Notes under the pieces: generated by a model
Databases searched by the model: none
The model's input: the letters and a program-made list of their open reading frames with translations, nothing else
Told to the model about the DNA's origin: nothing
Source: Pegea sp. RAD2-039
Taxonomy: Eukaryota; Chordata; Thaliacea; Salpida; Salpidae
Direction: 5' to 3'
Length of the DNA: 64,000 bases
NCBI GenBank assembly: GCA_034620365.1
Contig: JAQGEQ010000170.1
Span: forward strand, 1 to 64,000
Shown: piece by piece, positions 35,891 through 47,517 of the stretch
Numbering within the stretch: position 1 is the first letter of the stretch
How the letters are laid out: every line of letters starts with the position of its first letter
Made by a program: the position numbers and the translations under genes

Positions 35891-38073
35891 TTAATCGGTT
35901 TCCATGTGACGAGAATCGGTGTAAATTTAAACTCTTCTGGCATCCCGCGGTGATCCACGCCGCGGTTACTGAAGTCGCTCCATCGAAACGGTGTGACGTC
36001 ATCATGAGTAGGGCCACACTCAGCGATCATCTCAAAGTTTCTGCAAACGACGAATTGCATCGCGCGTTTTCAATATCGGCCATTTTCGTCACTCACTCGC
36101 GCAACGAAGAGTCCGTGACTTTGGCGTCAGTTGCTCCGTACAGCATCGGGAAGATCGGAGAAAGATCGTAGCGCGATGCGATCGCTTTTGAAGGGTCACC
36201 TTTGCTCAAAGGGTCGTATTTAAAGTTGTTGTATCTGTAAGATCACACAATGACGTCACCAGAAACGCGATAGAAGCTTCATAACCTCATTAGTTTAAAC
36301 ATATCAGCTATATCGGTCACGCTTGACTGATTTCGTGTGAAGATTTGATCCCGAGCTAGTTGGTAATATTGAGATTTGCCGTTGTAGTCAAGGAAACGAC
36401 CCACGCGCTGAATTTGCTCAAAGTAGCTGAAAGGTAATAAAGTTGAAGCCGATGACAAAAATGGCTTTTTTTATCACACGGGTAATTGAAACTCGGCCAG
36501 AATGTTGTTTCGGCCAAATGTTCCGTCATATCCTTCCAAACTATCAAACCTCTGTTGAAAAAACTAGATGTGACGCATGTCATGACGTCATCATCGATTC
36601 AACTCACGGAATCTGTTCAAGGATGAAGAGCAAGCCGTCGTCACGCTTCGGCGACTTCCCTCGCTTAAATTGCTTGAAGTCCACGATCATCCATTGGTTG
36701 TTGTAACTACACGTCATTTACTACAAACACTGCTGATGATGTCATCACTTACGTGCCGCTGTTAAAGCGTTTGAAGGTCTGACACCAGGTGCCGCCATCA
36801 GCAGCGAGTCGATTTGCGACTAAGTTTCGAATCCATTCCAAAATCTGATCGCTCGTCACTAGTTGTCTCGCGTTTTTGTAATTGTGATTTCCAATTGTCG
36901 TTTCCATGGTTACCTGATGTTACATGTGCTTGAGTGACATCATAAAGAGTGATGAGACACTCACAAGTCCCGATGAAAGGATGTACCAATCATTAGAGGA
37001 GAAGAGATAGCCAGGTTCAGATGTGTAGGCTACTCGGTTACCAGGGTACTCTCTTCCTGTTGACGATCAGATTAAAAAATTAAATTGACGGGAAATGAAG
37101 CGTTAAATTACCGTCAAGTTTGGTGAAATGGAACCGATAGTGTTTGATGATTTTCAACATGGTCGAAAACGGTCTCCAAGTGGAATGACCCACAAATAGG
37201 TCCGAGTAGTCGGGAAGAAGCTTGATGAGCCCAGAGCATTCAAGCGGAACGTCTTTTGGCGTCGCTTTACGTCGACTTCCAACAGCGTAAAGAATCTCTT
37301 GTAACTCATGATCGCTCGATAACATCCTGAAAACAAACGCGCGACTCAATCGAGCATGACGTCATCAGGTCAAATATCATTACATCAAACCAAAGGGTTC
37401 AAGTCTGAGAGTGAAATTGATCTTGCTGTTACCATGGTAACCGTCTTCGAGACCTTGCAGTTGAAGCAGGATCAGTTTGACCTAACAGACATGACTTAGT
37501 GGTCAGCATTTGAGGGACTAGCGACCACAAACTTGTTGCCAGTAATCACTGGTTGGGTTGGTCCGAATCATCTCTTTCATGAATCGTAAATTATTCTGAA
37601 AGAATTTGAAAGCTTCTCCACATTTCGAGGACACTAGTGGGCAGTGGTCTGTGGTGAGTAGAAACGTGACGTCATCGAACTAAAACACAACATGTGAAGA
37701 CCTTTGCGAGCGTTGAAGAGTTTGTGAGAGATGAGGTCCCGGGTGAGAAGTCCTTCTGCGAATCCAGCTGCATAAGCTTGCATCGAGTTATTGAAGCGAG
37801 AACTTGTGCGGATATCGATGAAAGCGAAACTGCGCGAAGTGTGACGTAATTCAATGTACTGATGACGTCAACTTACCCGTTTTCAGTGATGCTGTTCTTG
37901 TAGAAGGCAGTTAGTAGATGATCTGATGATGATTGATTTGATAGAGACCAAATCATATGTCCTGAGTCATCTTCTCGGAAAATGTAGCTTTTCCATCTTC
38001 CTGTTTTCTCTAATTCACTTTGTGTTTTGATCGCTACTATGGTAATGAGCAGAAGCACGTGACTAATTTGCAT
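35891..38073 (-). CDS. PLBD: Phospholipase-B-like lysosomal hydrolase (PLBD1/PLBD2 family)
   Basis: The minus-strand exons run from the ATG at 38073 to the stop at 35891-35893. The start MQISHVLLLITIVAIKTQS is a signal peptide. Conserved pieces follow in order: FNNSMQAYAAGFAEGLLTRD, LLQLQGLEDGYHG, then DVPLECSGLIKLLPDYSDLF, whose Cys is the nucleophile exposed by self-cleavage in this N-terminal-nucleophile family. Next come VGHSTW, YNNQWMIVDFKQF, RDQIFTRNQSSVTDIADMFK, YNNFKYDPLSK, and the end IAECGPTHDDVTPFRWSDF ... PILVTWKPIK. The first junction is donor GTAAGT at about 37872 to an acceptor before TTTCGCTTTCATC, about 47 bases. Family members are lysosomal glycoproteins acting on lipids or N-acyl substrates. 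I cannot assign PLBD1 against PLBD2. The gene converges on NUP155, with 182 bases between the stops. Confidence 0.92.
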
Positions 38074-38775
38074 ATCAGCGATTTTTCAAATTATGATAAT
38101 AAATAAATCTTGCAGAGAAAAATTTGAAGTTAATAAAATAATCAAGAAAACCAATTTAAGCTTGTATCTGTCAAACTAAATGATAAAATATATTTGTTTA
38201 TCTACTAGTAGCTGACTCAACACTAATTACATTTTTGTTTAAAGATTTTAAATCAAAAAAGAAAAAGGGTAATTTGCATAAAATCGAGAGACAAAAATAC
38301 TTTTCTAAAACTAACTGAAAACATGACAGATCCTTAAATACTTCTTAAGATCAAAGACTATATCGTCAGAAATCTTATTTGCTGTCACTTTAATTAAAAG
38401 TCTTTTTAATATGACAAATTGAAATTATATTTCTTTAGAATACTAATTACACTTTGCTATATTTCAGCATATTCACAGAGAAGTTTGCTTCCTGGATATG
38501 ACGCAACCAACCTTTTATCTCATATGCTTTAACTTATTGAAGCAATTTTCTTAGATAGACATTCAAGCAATAATATTTATTAATTTACTTCTTATTTAAT
38601 TCTTCGAATATTTCTCTAAGGTTTGTGACTTTTTACATTCTTTTATATATCTTCATTTATATTATTAATAGAGTGCTAAAAATTTTGTAAAAGTAAGTTT
38701 AAAAATATAATTTTAAAAATAAAGTATTTTTTCTGTATTTTAAATTTTAAGAAAAAATTTATCAGTCAAAGATAA
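38074..38775. other. AT-rich spacer between the PLBD gene and the tRNA
   Basis: It probably contains the promoter of the phospholipase-B-like gene. I see no exon, repeat or RNA gene here. Confidence 0.45.
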
Positions 38776-38797
38776 TGGAGGTGCCGGGCATCGATCC

Positions 38798-38832
<35 letters not shown>

Positions 38833-38848
38833 TCTGAGCTACACCCCC
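38776..38848 (-). tRNA. tRNA-Ala, anticodon AGC
   Basis: On the minus strand a 73-base cloverleaf begins GGGGGTGTAGCTCAGATGG and ends CACCTCCA, with A as discriminator. The acceptor stem GGGGGTG/CACCTCC pairs with one G-U. The anticodon loop reads CTTAGCATG with AGC at its centre, in a strong stem of alternating GC. The A box (TAGCTCAGATGG) and B box-like GGATCGATGCC support pol III transcription. There is no intron, and CCA is not encoded beyond the discriminator. Confidence 0.95.
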
Positions 38849-40727
38849 ATATAAAACTAACTTTAAAAATTAATTTTATATTAAAACAAATTTTCTAATT
38901 AAAAGAAAAGATTTTTTATCATTTAAGTTTTAAGAAAAATTTGTACTAACAAAAATCTCAAAGTTTTGAGTTTTACATTTTTAAAGGTCATCAAATTGTA
39001 TGCTCAATGCCCCCACCTACTGGTCAGTGTATCACATGTTTAAATATTCCACATTTTCACATGACGTTTAAAACCAACAAACAATAATTTGTCAAATCAA
39101 TATTTATATTATATGTAGTGGAAATACAATACATTTGAAACAATTGATCATTTAAGTTTTATTTTAAATAAAAAAATTTTTGTTTTCAATAAATTTAATA
39201 AATAAAATCGAAATTTGAATAATAAAAGTTTAAAGTTTTGATCAAAATCGAAATGTTACGTAAGCTTTTTAGACGCAACTCAACCGTAACACTTTTTTCG
39301 TCTTTCTCTCATTTTTGCTTATTTATTTCTTTTTGTGACGTCAGAAACTTTTTTAAAATATTTTCTCGTTCTTCGATTAAACTTTTAAAGATTATTAGAA
39401 GTTTGTTGTGAACTTGTTACTGATAAATCTTAGTGATTCACTCCTTACGTTTTGATCTTAAGATGAAAAGTTTTTTTGTCAAATTTCATTTCAAGTTGAA
39501 AACAGAGCAGATTTTTTATCGTTTGTTGTTAAAGCCAAATTTAATAATAAAATTATAAAACTTTAAGGGCGTTGTCATTTCTTTGTTTTAAAATAATTTA
39601 AACTTTTCAAATATTTCAAATTTGTCTGATGAATCTTTGAAGAGTTTACTAGACGCAGATGTTTTCGTTTCAGACTCGTTCTACGGCTACAGTAGTGTCC
39701 CAGTTCTATAGTACATCGTTGTGACGTCATCAATCATGACATAAGCTCTATCTAATCATGTACTATTGCTCTGGGACAATCTGTCAGTCAAAATCAACAA
39801 GAACCTTCGAGATGTTTAGTTCTGCTTGAATGACTTTTTCAAATCAAGCCTTCAGCATCTCATTAGCGCCCCTAGTGTCAACATTTTGAAATGTTTTTAG
39901 TTTCAACCAGCGATAAAATGGTCGGAATTATTCTGAAATTCGATTTTGTTTCTTCTAGTTGATCTGAAAATCAGCACAACTGAGATTATGTCACTTTTCA
40001 ACCGACGTCACGTGATAAGGAAATAAAAAATTCATGACAACTCGTGGAACAAGAAAAGTTTTTTTAGAAAGTCGAATTCAGTCTTATATTGAAACAATTC
40101 GTTGTTTCAGCGAATAATTTATCAATTAATTAGTTAAAATTACTTTTAAATGTTTGAATGAGTTGATAAAGTTTTCATAGAATGAGAAAAAATATCAACA
40201 ATTATTAAAATAACTTTTTTTAAACTTTTAAATTCAATTTAGTTTCAATTTCTCGGATTAAAATAAAATATTTCAAAAAATTATCGAGTTCTCGATAAGA
40301 ATCTTAATTCTTTCAAATAGTTGCTAGAGGAGTTGTACTTGTGACGAATCACTTCTAGCGTTCGTTCGTTCGATACTTTTATCAATTTGATGAAGTCAAA
40401 AATAAGATTAAATAAAAGATAAAACTTCAAGAAATTTATTTCAACTTAAAAAAAACGAAATATTTTCCACTTTGACAAATTTGTTCAATTCGTTGAAACC
40501 TTCAAAATTGTTGAAATAGAAATCCAGTTAAGAAGTTAAAAGCTTCGGAAATTATTGATGTGATTAAATGATACGCAAAATTTACAAGAAATTTGTTAAA
40601 GATTTATTATTGATCTTCAAAAAAAATCTGAATCTAATATAGAGTCTACCATGCCACAATAGGGCGGAAAAGAAGATGAAGAAAACGATTGGTTAGTGGG
40701 AAAGGTGGACACAAAATGGTCTTTCTT
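38849..40727. other. Intergenic region with a hairpin and no supported gene
   Basis: Mostly AT-rich sequence between the tRNA and the 3' end of CHMP4. Its clearest structure is the hairpin at 39696-39778, listed separately. Two TGACGTCA sites lie near 39343 and 39722. No coding exon was recognised. Confidence 0.45.
39696..39778. repeat. Hairpin of two 21-base arms (microRNA-like or short foldback element)
   Basis: TGTCCCAG-ttcta-TAGTACAT (39696-39716) pairs with ATGTACTA-ttgct-CTGGGACA (39758-39778). This gives two perfect 8-base helices separated by a five-base internal loop, over a 41-base loop that itself contains TGACGTCATCA. Pairing stops sharply at both ends of the arms. The size fits a microRNA precursor, but the central symmetric bulge is large for one. 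A tiny foldback transposon is the alternative. Confidence 0.45.
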
Positions 40728-41801
40728 TTAATTGGCCCACATCTGTAGTTCCGCCAAATCATCATCATCATTTTGTTTCGGTTTTGCTGTAAATGTAAAC
40801 AACGTCAGTCAACAAACGAAGACTCAACAAACAACTGATGTACCTTTTGTGGTAGTCGCGGTCGGCTGTGTCGGTACTGCTGGTAGCGAATCAGCATCTG
40901 GTATATCAAGCAATTGTTCATCTAATTCTTCTTGTTCTAGTTCTTCTAACTCAGCAAGCAGATCATCCTAAAACAACAAATTCGAAGTTTGTACAGAAAA
41001 TCAGATAGATTTCAAATCAATAAATCTTCTTCTGTTTTTAATCACAATTTACATTCTTCTTGACGTGTTTGCCATTAAATAGAAGTTAAATATTTCCCAA
41101 CTAACTTAACAACTTTCATTTTAATTTTATCATTTTCAATAAAAGTTACTTAAATTAAAAAAATATTCTGAGATTTAGAAAAGTTTTAAAATAAAATTTT
41201 ATGAAAAAAACTTAAAAGCACTTCATCAATATCTTGACTTCCGATCCCAGTGGCAAGAGCGTTTGTGATCTCATCAGAAACTTCTTGTTGTTCAGTGATG
41301 TCATCCATGAGATCATGAACATCATCAGCACTCCTGAATCACAGAAGATAAATTAGATGAGCTGGAAGTTGATGAAAAGATCAGACATGTTGCCATGTGC
41401 TTTCTTCAATGCAGTGGCCCCAACTTTCATAGAATCCAAGACTGCTTTATTTGATTGAGCATTTTGAAGAGCTTCTAGTTGAAACTCAACAGTAGATAAA
41501 GTTCCATCAATGTTTTGAAGTTGCTTCTCATAACGCTTTTTACGTTTCAAAGCTGCCAAAGCCACTAATATAGAAAAATAAATGTGAAGTATTTGCTGCT
41601 TCTTCCACATAACTCACTTCTTTTGTTTTTGGTGCCATGCTTTTTAGCATTTTGTAATTCCACTGCAATCTTTTTTTCAAGATAATCAGACTTCTTTTGT
41701 AACATTTCACATGTTGAGTTTAATTCTTGAATAGCTTCTTGAGCTGAAGGACCTTTATTTTTGCTGGTTCCTCCGCCAAATACTTTACCAAAAAAACTCA
41801 T
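40728..41801 (-). CDS. CHMP4: CHMP4 / SNF7, ESCRT-III core subunit
   Basis: Five exons on the minus strand start MSFFGKVFGGGTSKNKGPSA at 41801 and stop at 40728-40730, about 220 residues as in CHMP4 proteins. Family hallmarks are GPSAQEAIQELNSTCEMLQK, ALKRKKRYEKQLQNIDGTLS, DLMDDITEQQEVSDEI and LLAELEELEQEELDEQLLDI. The last exon ends DDDDLAELQMWAN, the C-terminal MIT-interacting helix that recruits VPS4 and binds ALIX in this family. CHMP4/Snf7 polymerises into membrane-constricting filaments in multivesicular-body sorting, abscission and membrane repair. The short introns have weak donors in two places (gtctga, gtgctt), chosen because they keep frame and match the family. The gene looks whole. 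Confidence 0.93.
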
Positions 41802-44359
41802 TTTACAAAGACTTACAAATAACACTAATCAACAATCAGTGAATAAAAACTCTGTAAATTCATTAAACAAAAATATGATAAAAACTAAATATAAATATCA
41901 CTTCTTAAAGAAGCTGCTTAAACATACTCTTGAAACAAAATTTTAAAAGAGAAAAGAGACTATATCATCTATTAGTAATAATAAATCCACACAAATATAT
42001 CTGAATATTTTTATCATTTAATTTAATAATTATTATTAAAATCATAGAAAAATATTATCAACCAAACAATTAAAAACTTCTATGAAATATATAAATAAGA
42101 AATTAATAAAAAATATTTGACAAAAAAAAATTGGACAAAATTATAAAAAATCTTATTTTCTATTCAACAAATATGTTTAAAATTGAACAAAGTTAAGATG
42201 TACGAATTAATATAGATTTTAAACTAAAATAATTAGTTTAAGTATTATAAAATCATAAATGGTTGCCAAATTAAATTTCTAAAAAATCATTTAAAATTTT
42301 ATCAAAACATAAAATTTTAAAGTTTTAAAATTATAAGACAAAATTTATTTTAAAGTGATACATAAATGAAAAAATCTATATCTAGAAACTTTCAACTTTT
42401 AAAAGTTTTAGGAAAACTAAATAAACAAAATTAATTGTTTAAGTGATAAATGAATAAAAATTAATTCATGAAATAGAAGGAAATAAAAACAATTTTACTA
42501 AAATAAAAAAAAACATTTTTAAATTTTATTTTACTTTAATTTACTTTTAATCAAGCTGTATAGTTTGTGTTGTTAGCTTTGCTTATTAAATATTTTACAG
42601 AAGTAACTTGTTTTAAGATAAAAGCCAGAAAAGTATAACTTTCAAAAAGTAGTATAAAATAAGAACTAAATAAGTTTAAGTGTAAAAATCATTTATTTAA
42701 ATAAATCATTAAAAAATAAAAAAAATATACTGAAGCATCATTATTAGTTTATTTATGTATTAAAAGATCCAAAAAATCTACCAAAAAAAGAAAATAAATA
42801 GTCTAATTCAATCTCTTAAACTTTTAATAATTATAAACTTTTTGTCATTTTTAATAAGTTTTTAACTAAATCCTTCAAGTATAAAAAAGTTTATTTTTTA
42901 AACAAATGATTCAAATAATAATAAATAATCATAGATTTGATGCCGCATTTTAAATATAACTGCTAAAGTAATTTGTTAATTCAAAGTTAATTAGAAATTT
43001 CACTACTTTTATTCATTTTATTTCAGAATATTTCACACAACAAGTATTCATGGTTTAGTATTACTTTAAGATTATTTCACGATTTATCCAAATAAAATAA
43101 CAATCTTGAGTTGAATAAAAAACATAACCTTAACTTTAAAACAATAATCTTGTTAACAGCCTAATCATTATAAACAAGACTGAAATTAATAAATGAACCA
43201 TTTAGGGCAAATTATAAAAAGGCGTCACGAGATGTCAGTGATGTCAGTGAAAAAGAATTTGTAAATTTAAAGTTAATCTATTATAGTATATTATATATAA
43301 TTTTTCATAAATTGTAAAACTTTGATAAAACAAAATGATTTAATGAGCCCTTAAAATCTTAAAACTATTGAAACATTCAGTTTTTTGATGTCAAACTAAT
43401 TCCAGTAATGTTCATCGATGTAGGTTTAGGAACATCATGAGCATGCTATATATATTGCATCAATTTTTTATTAAATTAGTTGAAAATTAGTGAGTATAAG
43501 TAGTAGAAAAAAATTATATTAATTCTGCAAACTATTATTGTTTTTACAAGATTTTAAATTCAAATGATTTAGGAAACCTTCGGATAATTATAAAAGATTA
43601 CTTTGTTAATTGCTTAAATTTCCGGTTAATGGTACTTTTAAGGGTTTGATTTCCCCCAATGTGCAATTTTGTCATTTCTTTCAATTGACTTGTTCAAAGA
43701 CTTTTATAAGAAAATGAGCTACATTTATTTAGGATGTCTGTTGCTAGCTCTTATATGTTACTTCTTTAGCATTGCTAAGAAGAATATTCATCACTGCATC
43801 AAAATCTAATTACATAAATAAATATTTGATTTAAGATCATAAATCAAATTACTTATTTTTTCAATTTGTAATAATTATTATATATTGTTATAAACATCGC
43901 ACCCTAAACAAATCTTCACTTCCTTTCCCATCTTCTATAGATATTTGTTTTTAATTACTGTTTGTGACGAGCTCTTTTATTCACCGTCAACCGCTGTATT
44001 TATATAAGCACGTAAGTTTAAGACTTTGTTATCAGAACAGTTTGTAAGTTTTAATCATTTTGTGATTTGAAGATAGGCAGTAACTCAACAATAACTCGAA
44101 AAAATAATTTTAGACTCAGTCTTATAAAACCTTTGCGTCACTAAATATACAGAATGTAATATTTTTGGTAAATAGAAAATATTTTATCAAATAATAAATT
44201 TCAATTTGTACTACTGATCTATTTGCATATCATAAATTAGTACATCTTGAAATCGTTTCATTTCTACCTTAGCTCTTCCAGTGAAAAATCATGAAGAGAA
44301 AACATTTCATATAAGTGATTATAAAAAATCGAATAAATTAATTTATTAGCATAACATAA
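41802..44359. other. AT-rich intergenic region, one candidate micropeptide
   Basis: Nearly featureless AT-rich DNA. A 31-codon open frame encoding a membrane helix lies at 43714-43809. A TATA-like tttatataag near 44000 precedes nothing recognisable downstream. Confidence 0.45.
43714..43809 (+). CDS. Candidate 31-residue transmembrane micropeptide
   Basis: The frame encodes MSYIYLGCLLLALICYFFSI followed by a basic tail AKKNIHHCIKI. The result is a single hydrophobic helix with a positively charged end, the layout of small single-span regulators such as sarcolamban-type peptides. An AATAAA stands at 43817-43822, eight bases after the stop. A frame this short in AT-rich DNA can arise by chance, because T-rich codons give hydrophobic residues, so the call is tentative. 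Confidence 0.25.
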   Translation: MSYIYLGCLLLALICYFFSIAKKNIHHCIKI

Positions 44360-45004
44360 TTACAAATGATTCTTTTTATAAGTGTTGAACTTTTCTTCAT
44401 CCAACAATTTCTCCATCATTTTATCAGCCTCATGCAGTCGCGGCATTATAATTGCAATAAATCTGCAACAAACAAAATAAAAACTCATTTTGTCGAAGCT
44501 ACAACCAACCCACCCTTCACCATTTGAATGTTGAGTAAGCAACTGCGGATTTTCTAATAGTCGATTATTCATCTCAACAAGGTTTCCTCGTATCCCACAG
44601 TAAATCACAAAGTGACTTTCATCTTCGCATGACACTTTACAAAGTGGACTCGTCAGATCTACCCATTGAGCGCCTCGCTTACGCTTACCAGATACAGTAT
44701 TTAGAGATCTATCTAGTTTTTCTGAAACCTAATTTTCAATTATAAATGTTTTCAATTAAATTGAAGTATTATTTAGTCTTACTTTGAAAGTAATCGACCG
44801 AATTGTTTTGTTTTCTTTTATGATAGGGTGCGTAGGTGCCAGTGTTACCAAACATATTCTATTAGAATGTCGTAAAATTTGTACATCATTGAAATTTGAT
44901 GATTGGCAACACTCTTGTAGAGTTCCACTTTTAGGTAAATTAATGTTGTAACCTTTACAAAAGTAGCGATCAATAAAAGATTTATATTCTTCAGGTTTCC
45001 CCAT
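44360..45004 (-). CDS. ABITRAM: ABITRAM (actin-binding transcription modulator, FAM206/Simiate)
   Basis: Three exons, 44783-45004, 44514-44728 and 44360-44462, give 179 residues; the human protein has 181. The start MGKPEEYKSFIDRYFCKGY aligns with the SLVDRYF opening of the family. ILRHSNRICLVTLAPTHPII matches the signature HSNRICVITLAESHP. Then follow SGKRKRGAQWVDLTSPLCKV, IRGNLVEMNNRLLENP, and the tail IAIIMPRLHEADK. In mammals the protein is reported to bind actin and to influence transcription and neuronal form. The biochemical role is not settled. The ATG lies inside the last coding exon of COX19, in another frame, so the two coding regions share 14 bases. No separate promoter region is visible between them. 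Confidence 0.9.
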
Positions 45005-46171
45005 TTTTCTTATTTTCAGAAACAATATTTTTAAATCCTATTTTTTCAAGATTTTCTTTTTGCATAAGCTTTCTAAAAATCAACAAGTTGAAATAAATTA
45101 ATAACATTATACTGTGAAGATTTGAAACATACAAAAAAATATATAAAAATTAACAAAATGATAATTTGAAACTGATGTACAGCTTTATAATAAAGTGCTA
45201 TATGTAATTAGTAATTAAATACAAATTACAAAATTATACTTTTAACAAGTTAGAAAAAAGTTTTTTTTTGATCTATTTCCTAAAACTTTTGTTTTTAAAA
45301 GTCAAAATAAAAAAATGAATAATTAATCTTCAAATGCTTTAAGTAAAAATCAACTGACTTATTCATACGACAAAGTAAGTAGTCACGCGACTCGTCTCGG
45401 CAGCGCGAGTTATCGTTGCTATTTGCTTTTAAACAATCCAAAAAAATTTGCTTCAAATCACTACACTCTCCTAAAATATTGACAACTTTTAGTGGTTTTC
45501 AAACAATTTTAAAAATCTGTATTTTACATCTTAAAAAAACTATTAGTAATTTGTACCAATGAAATTAATCACATAAATTGGTAATCAAACCATAAAACAT
45601 ATATAAGACATATTAATCAAATAATTATGAGATTAGATAATAAAAGCTTTTGAAAACTATATTAAAATTAATTATTATATTTAAAAATCATTTGAATAAC
45701 TTTATCTTATAACTGATATATTCTTATAAATAGTTTTTTTTTAATATAATAATTTGTTTCAATAGACTCCTCCCTAATACAATAACAAAAACTTAAAAAA
45801 TTATAATAAATTTTTCATATGTACAGCTAAAAAAAATTATTATAAACAATAACTAAATAAAAAGCTTTAAAATTAATCTAAAAAGAAAGTTTTTATATAA
45901 GATGATAATTTGATACATCAATTATCTTCATAACAGAAAAACAATCTCTTCATAAACCAATTACTATTATACAAGATGTCAATTTAATTAACAGAATAAT
46001 TTATATTCAAACTTTAGGAAACTTTTTATATCAAATTAAGGAAATAATAAAACTGCTTATTAATTAGGTTTATCTTTTACTAAAACATAACAAACCTTTT
46101 CTATCTAACGGAAAGGAACCTTTTAAGGGTGGACGAGGTTTAGAAGATTTTGGTGCGTGCCCAGTAGCCAT
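44991..46171 (-). CDS. COX19: COX19, twin CX9C cytochrome c oxidase assembly factor
   Basis: Three exons, 46096-46171, 45359-45470 and 44991-45072, give 89 residues; human COX19 has 90. Exon 1 encodes MATGHAPKSSKPRPPLKGSF then PLDRKG, matching PRPPDKGSFPLD of the family. Exon 2 carries both CX9C motifs, CSDLKQIFLDC and CRDESRDYLLC, whose four cysteines form the two disulfides of the helical hairpin. Exon 3 gives KLMQKENLEKIGF, matching KLMLQEPLEKLGF. COX19 acts in the mitochondrial intermembrane space in copper handling for cytochrome c oxidase assembly and is imported by the MIA40 route. Its stop (44991-44993) lies downstream of the ABITRAM start codon on the same strand. Confidence 0.92.
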
Positions 46172-47517
46172 TTACAAAGGACTATTTACTATGCATGCTG
46201 TGACCTGTACAATAACTCCAAGGTTTAATCAGTATTGTAATGAAAAAATATGGTCGAAATTTAATTTGGCCCATTAAGTAGCACTAAATTTAAAACTTTA
46301 TTCGATATATATTAATCGATTCTGGTTTTTAGCTATATCATAAACTAATTTGTTGGTAGTAGAGACTCTTTTGACAGTTGATAATGTTTTCCATTAAAGT
46401 TTTTGTTTAATTAGCAATATATACGTTTCAATAACAGATGAAAAAATATAAAAATTCAAAGAAATATTTACCTTGTACACTTTATACCAGAAAATTTTTA
46501 TATTAGACAGAAATTTAAACAAATATCGAACCAACCATGTACTTTAAATACTTACTTAGCTGATTAACTTTTTCTAGAACTGTATAATTACTTTTTACTG
46601 CTTATATAGTTGACAATATTTCTTGGAAAATCTAATTATTTTTGCTTTATAGAAATAAAAATCTTGTTACAATTAAAAGAACTAATAAAAGTATTTGGTC
46701 AACTACCAATGTGAGCGTATATAATTCATTCAATTTTGATCTACACCAAACTCTATTGCAATTTTAGTTCTTATCTGTATTTTAATCATTCACGAAGAAA
46801 GCAGTCAGATGAAAAAATTGTCACATAAACTCTATCAATAACTTTTTATTTACTAAATATTTTCAAAGTAATCAGAAACAAATACTTACCAGACGTCCAT
46901 GTTTAATACGTTTACAGAATTTAAAATTTAATCAAAATTTATCTTTTTCAAAATGCACACTTAAATTCTCAGATTACGACTAGACGATAAAACTTGCTTA
47001 ATCTTTATATACAGCATAATAATATTTAAATAAATACATAAATCTTAGAAATATTCAGCTTTAAAAATTAATATTCATACAAACTGAAAACTTATAAAAA
47101 ATTGAAGAACTTACGAAAGATTTTCTTCATCCAACTAAGTTTGTTTTGTTATATAGGCATAAGAGCAAATCTCTATTTTTTACTTTTTATTAAACTTTCT
47201 ATGCAAGATTTAAATCGGAGTTTATCAAATTTTTCAAACATAAATTTAGTCTTGTTAAAAGTAACAGTCATTAACTAAAAAATTTGACGAAAACAGTCAA
47301 CTTTTATTAACATATCCAAATGTAACATGTAAGCAAAATAAAACACTTTTCGATGCAGTCATTAATCAAACAAAGATCAACGCGATCTTCTTCGTATACT
47401 TCGTTAGCTGGCGAACAACTTCACACTTAGAAAGAAAAACGGAGTAAAAAATAAAGTCTCAGAAACAAAATCGCCGCTTTTCAGCAACCCATACAGAAGA
47501 TGACGACAAGAAAGATA
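46172..47517. other. AT-rich intergenic region, nothing recognised
   Basis: This lies between COX19 and the 3' end of SUGP1. It must hold the promoter for the COX19 transcript and the SUGP1 3' UTR. No exon or RNA gene was found. Confidence 0.45.

Noticed and set aside
37855-37872. An 18-base intron in the phospholipase-B-like gene
   Set aside because: Using the first AG after the donor gives an implausibly short intron and breaks frame. The acceptor about 30 bases further restores FAFIDIRTSS and gives a normal 47-base intron.
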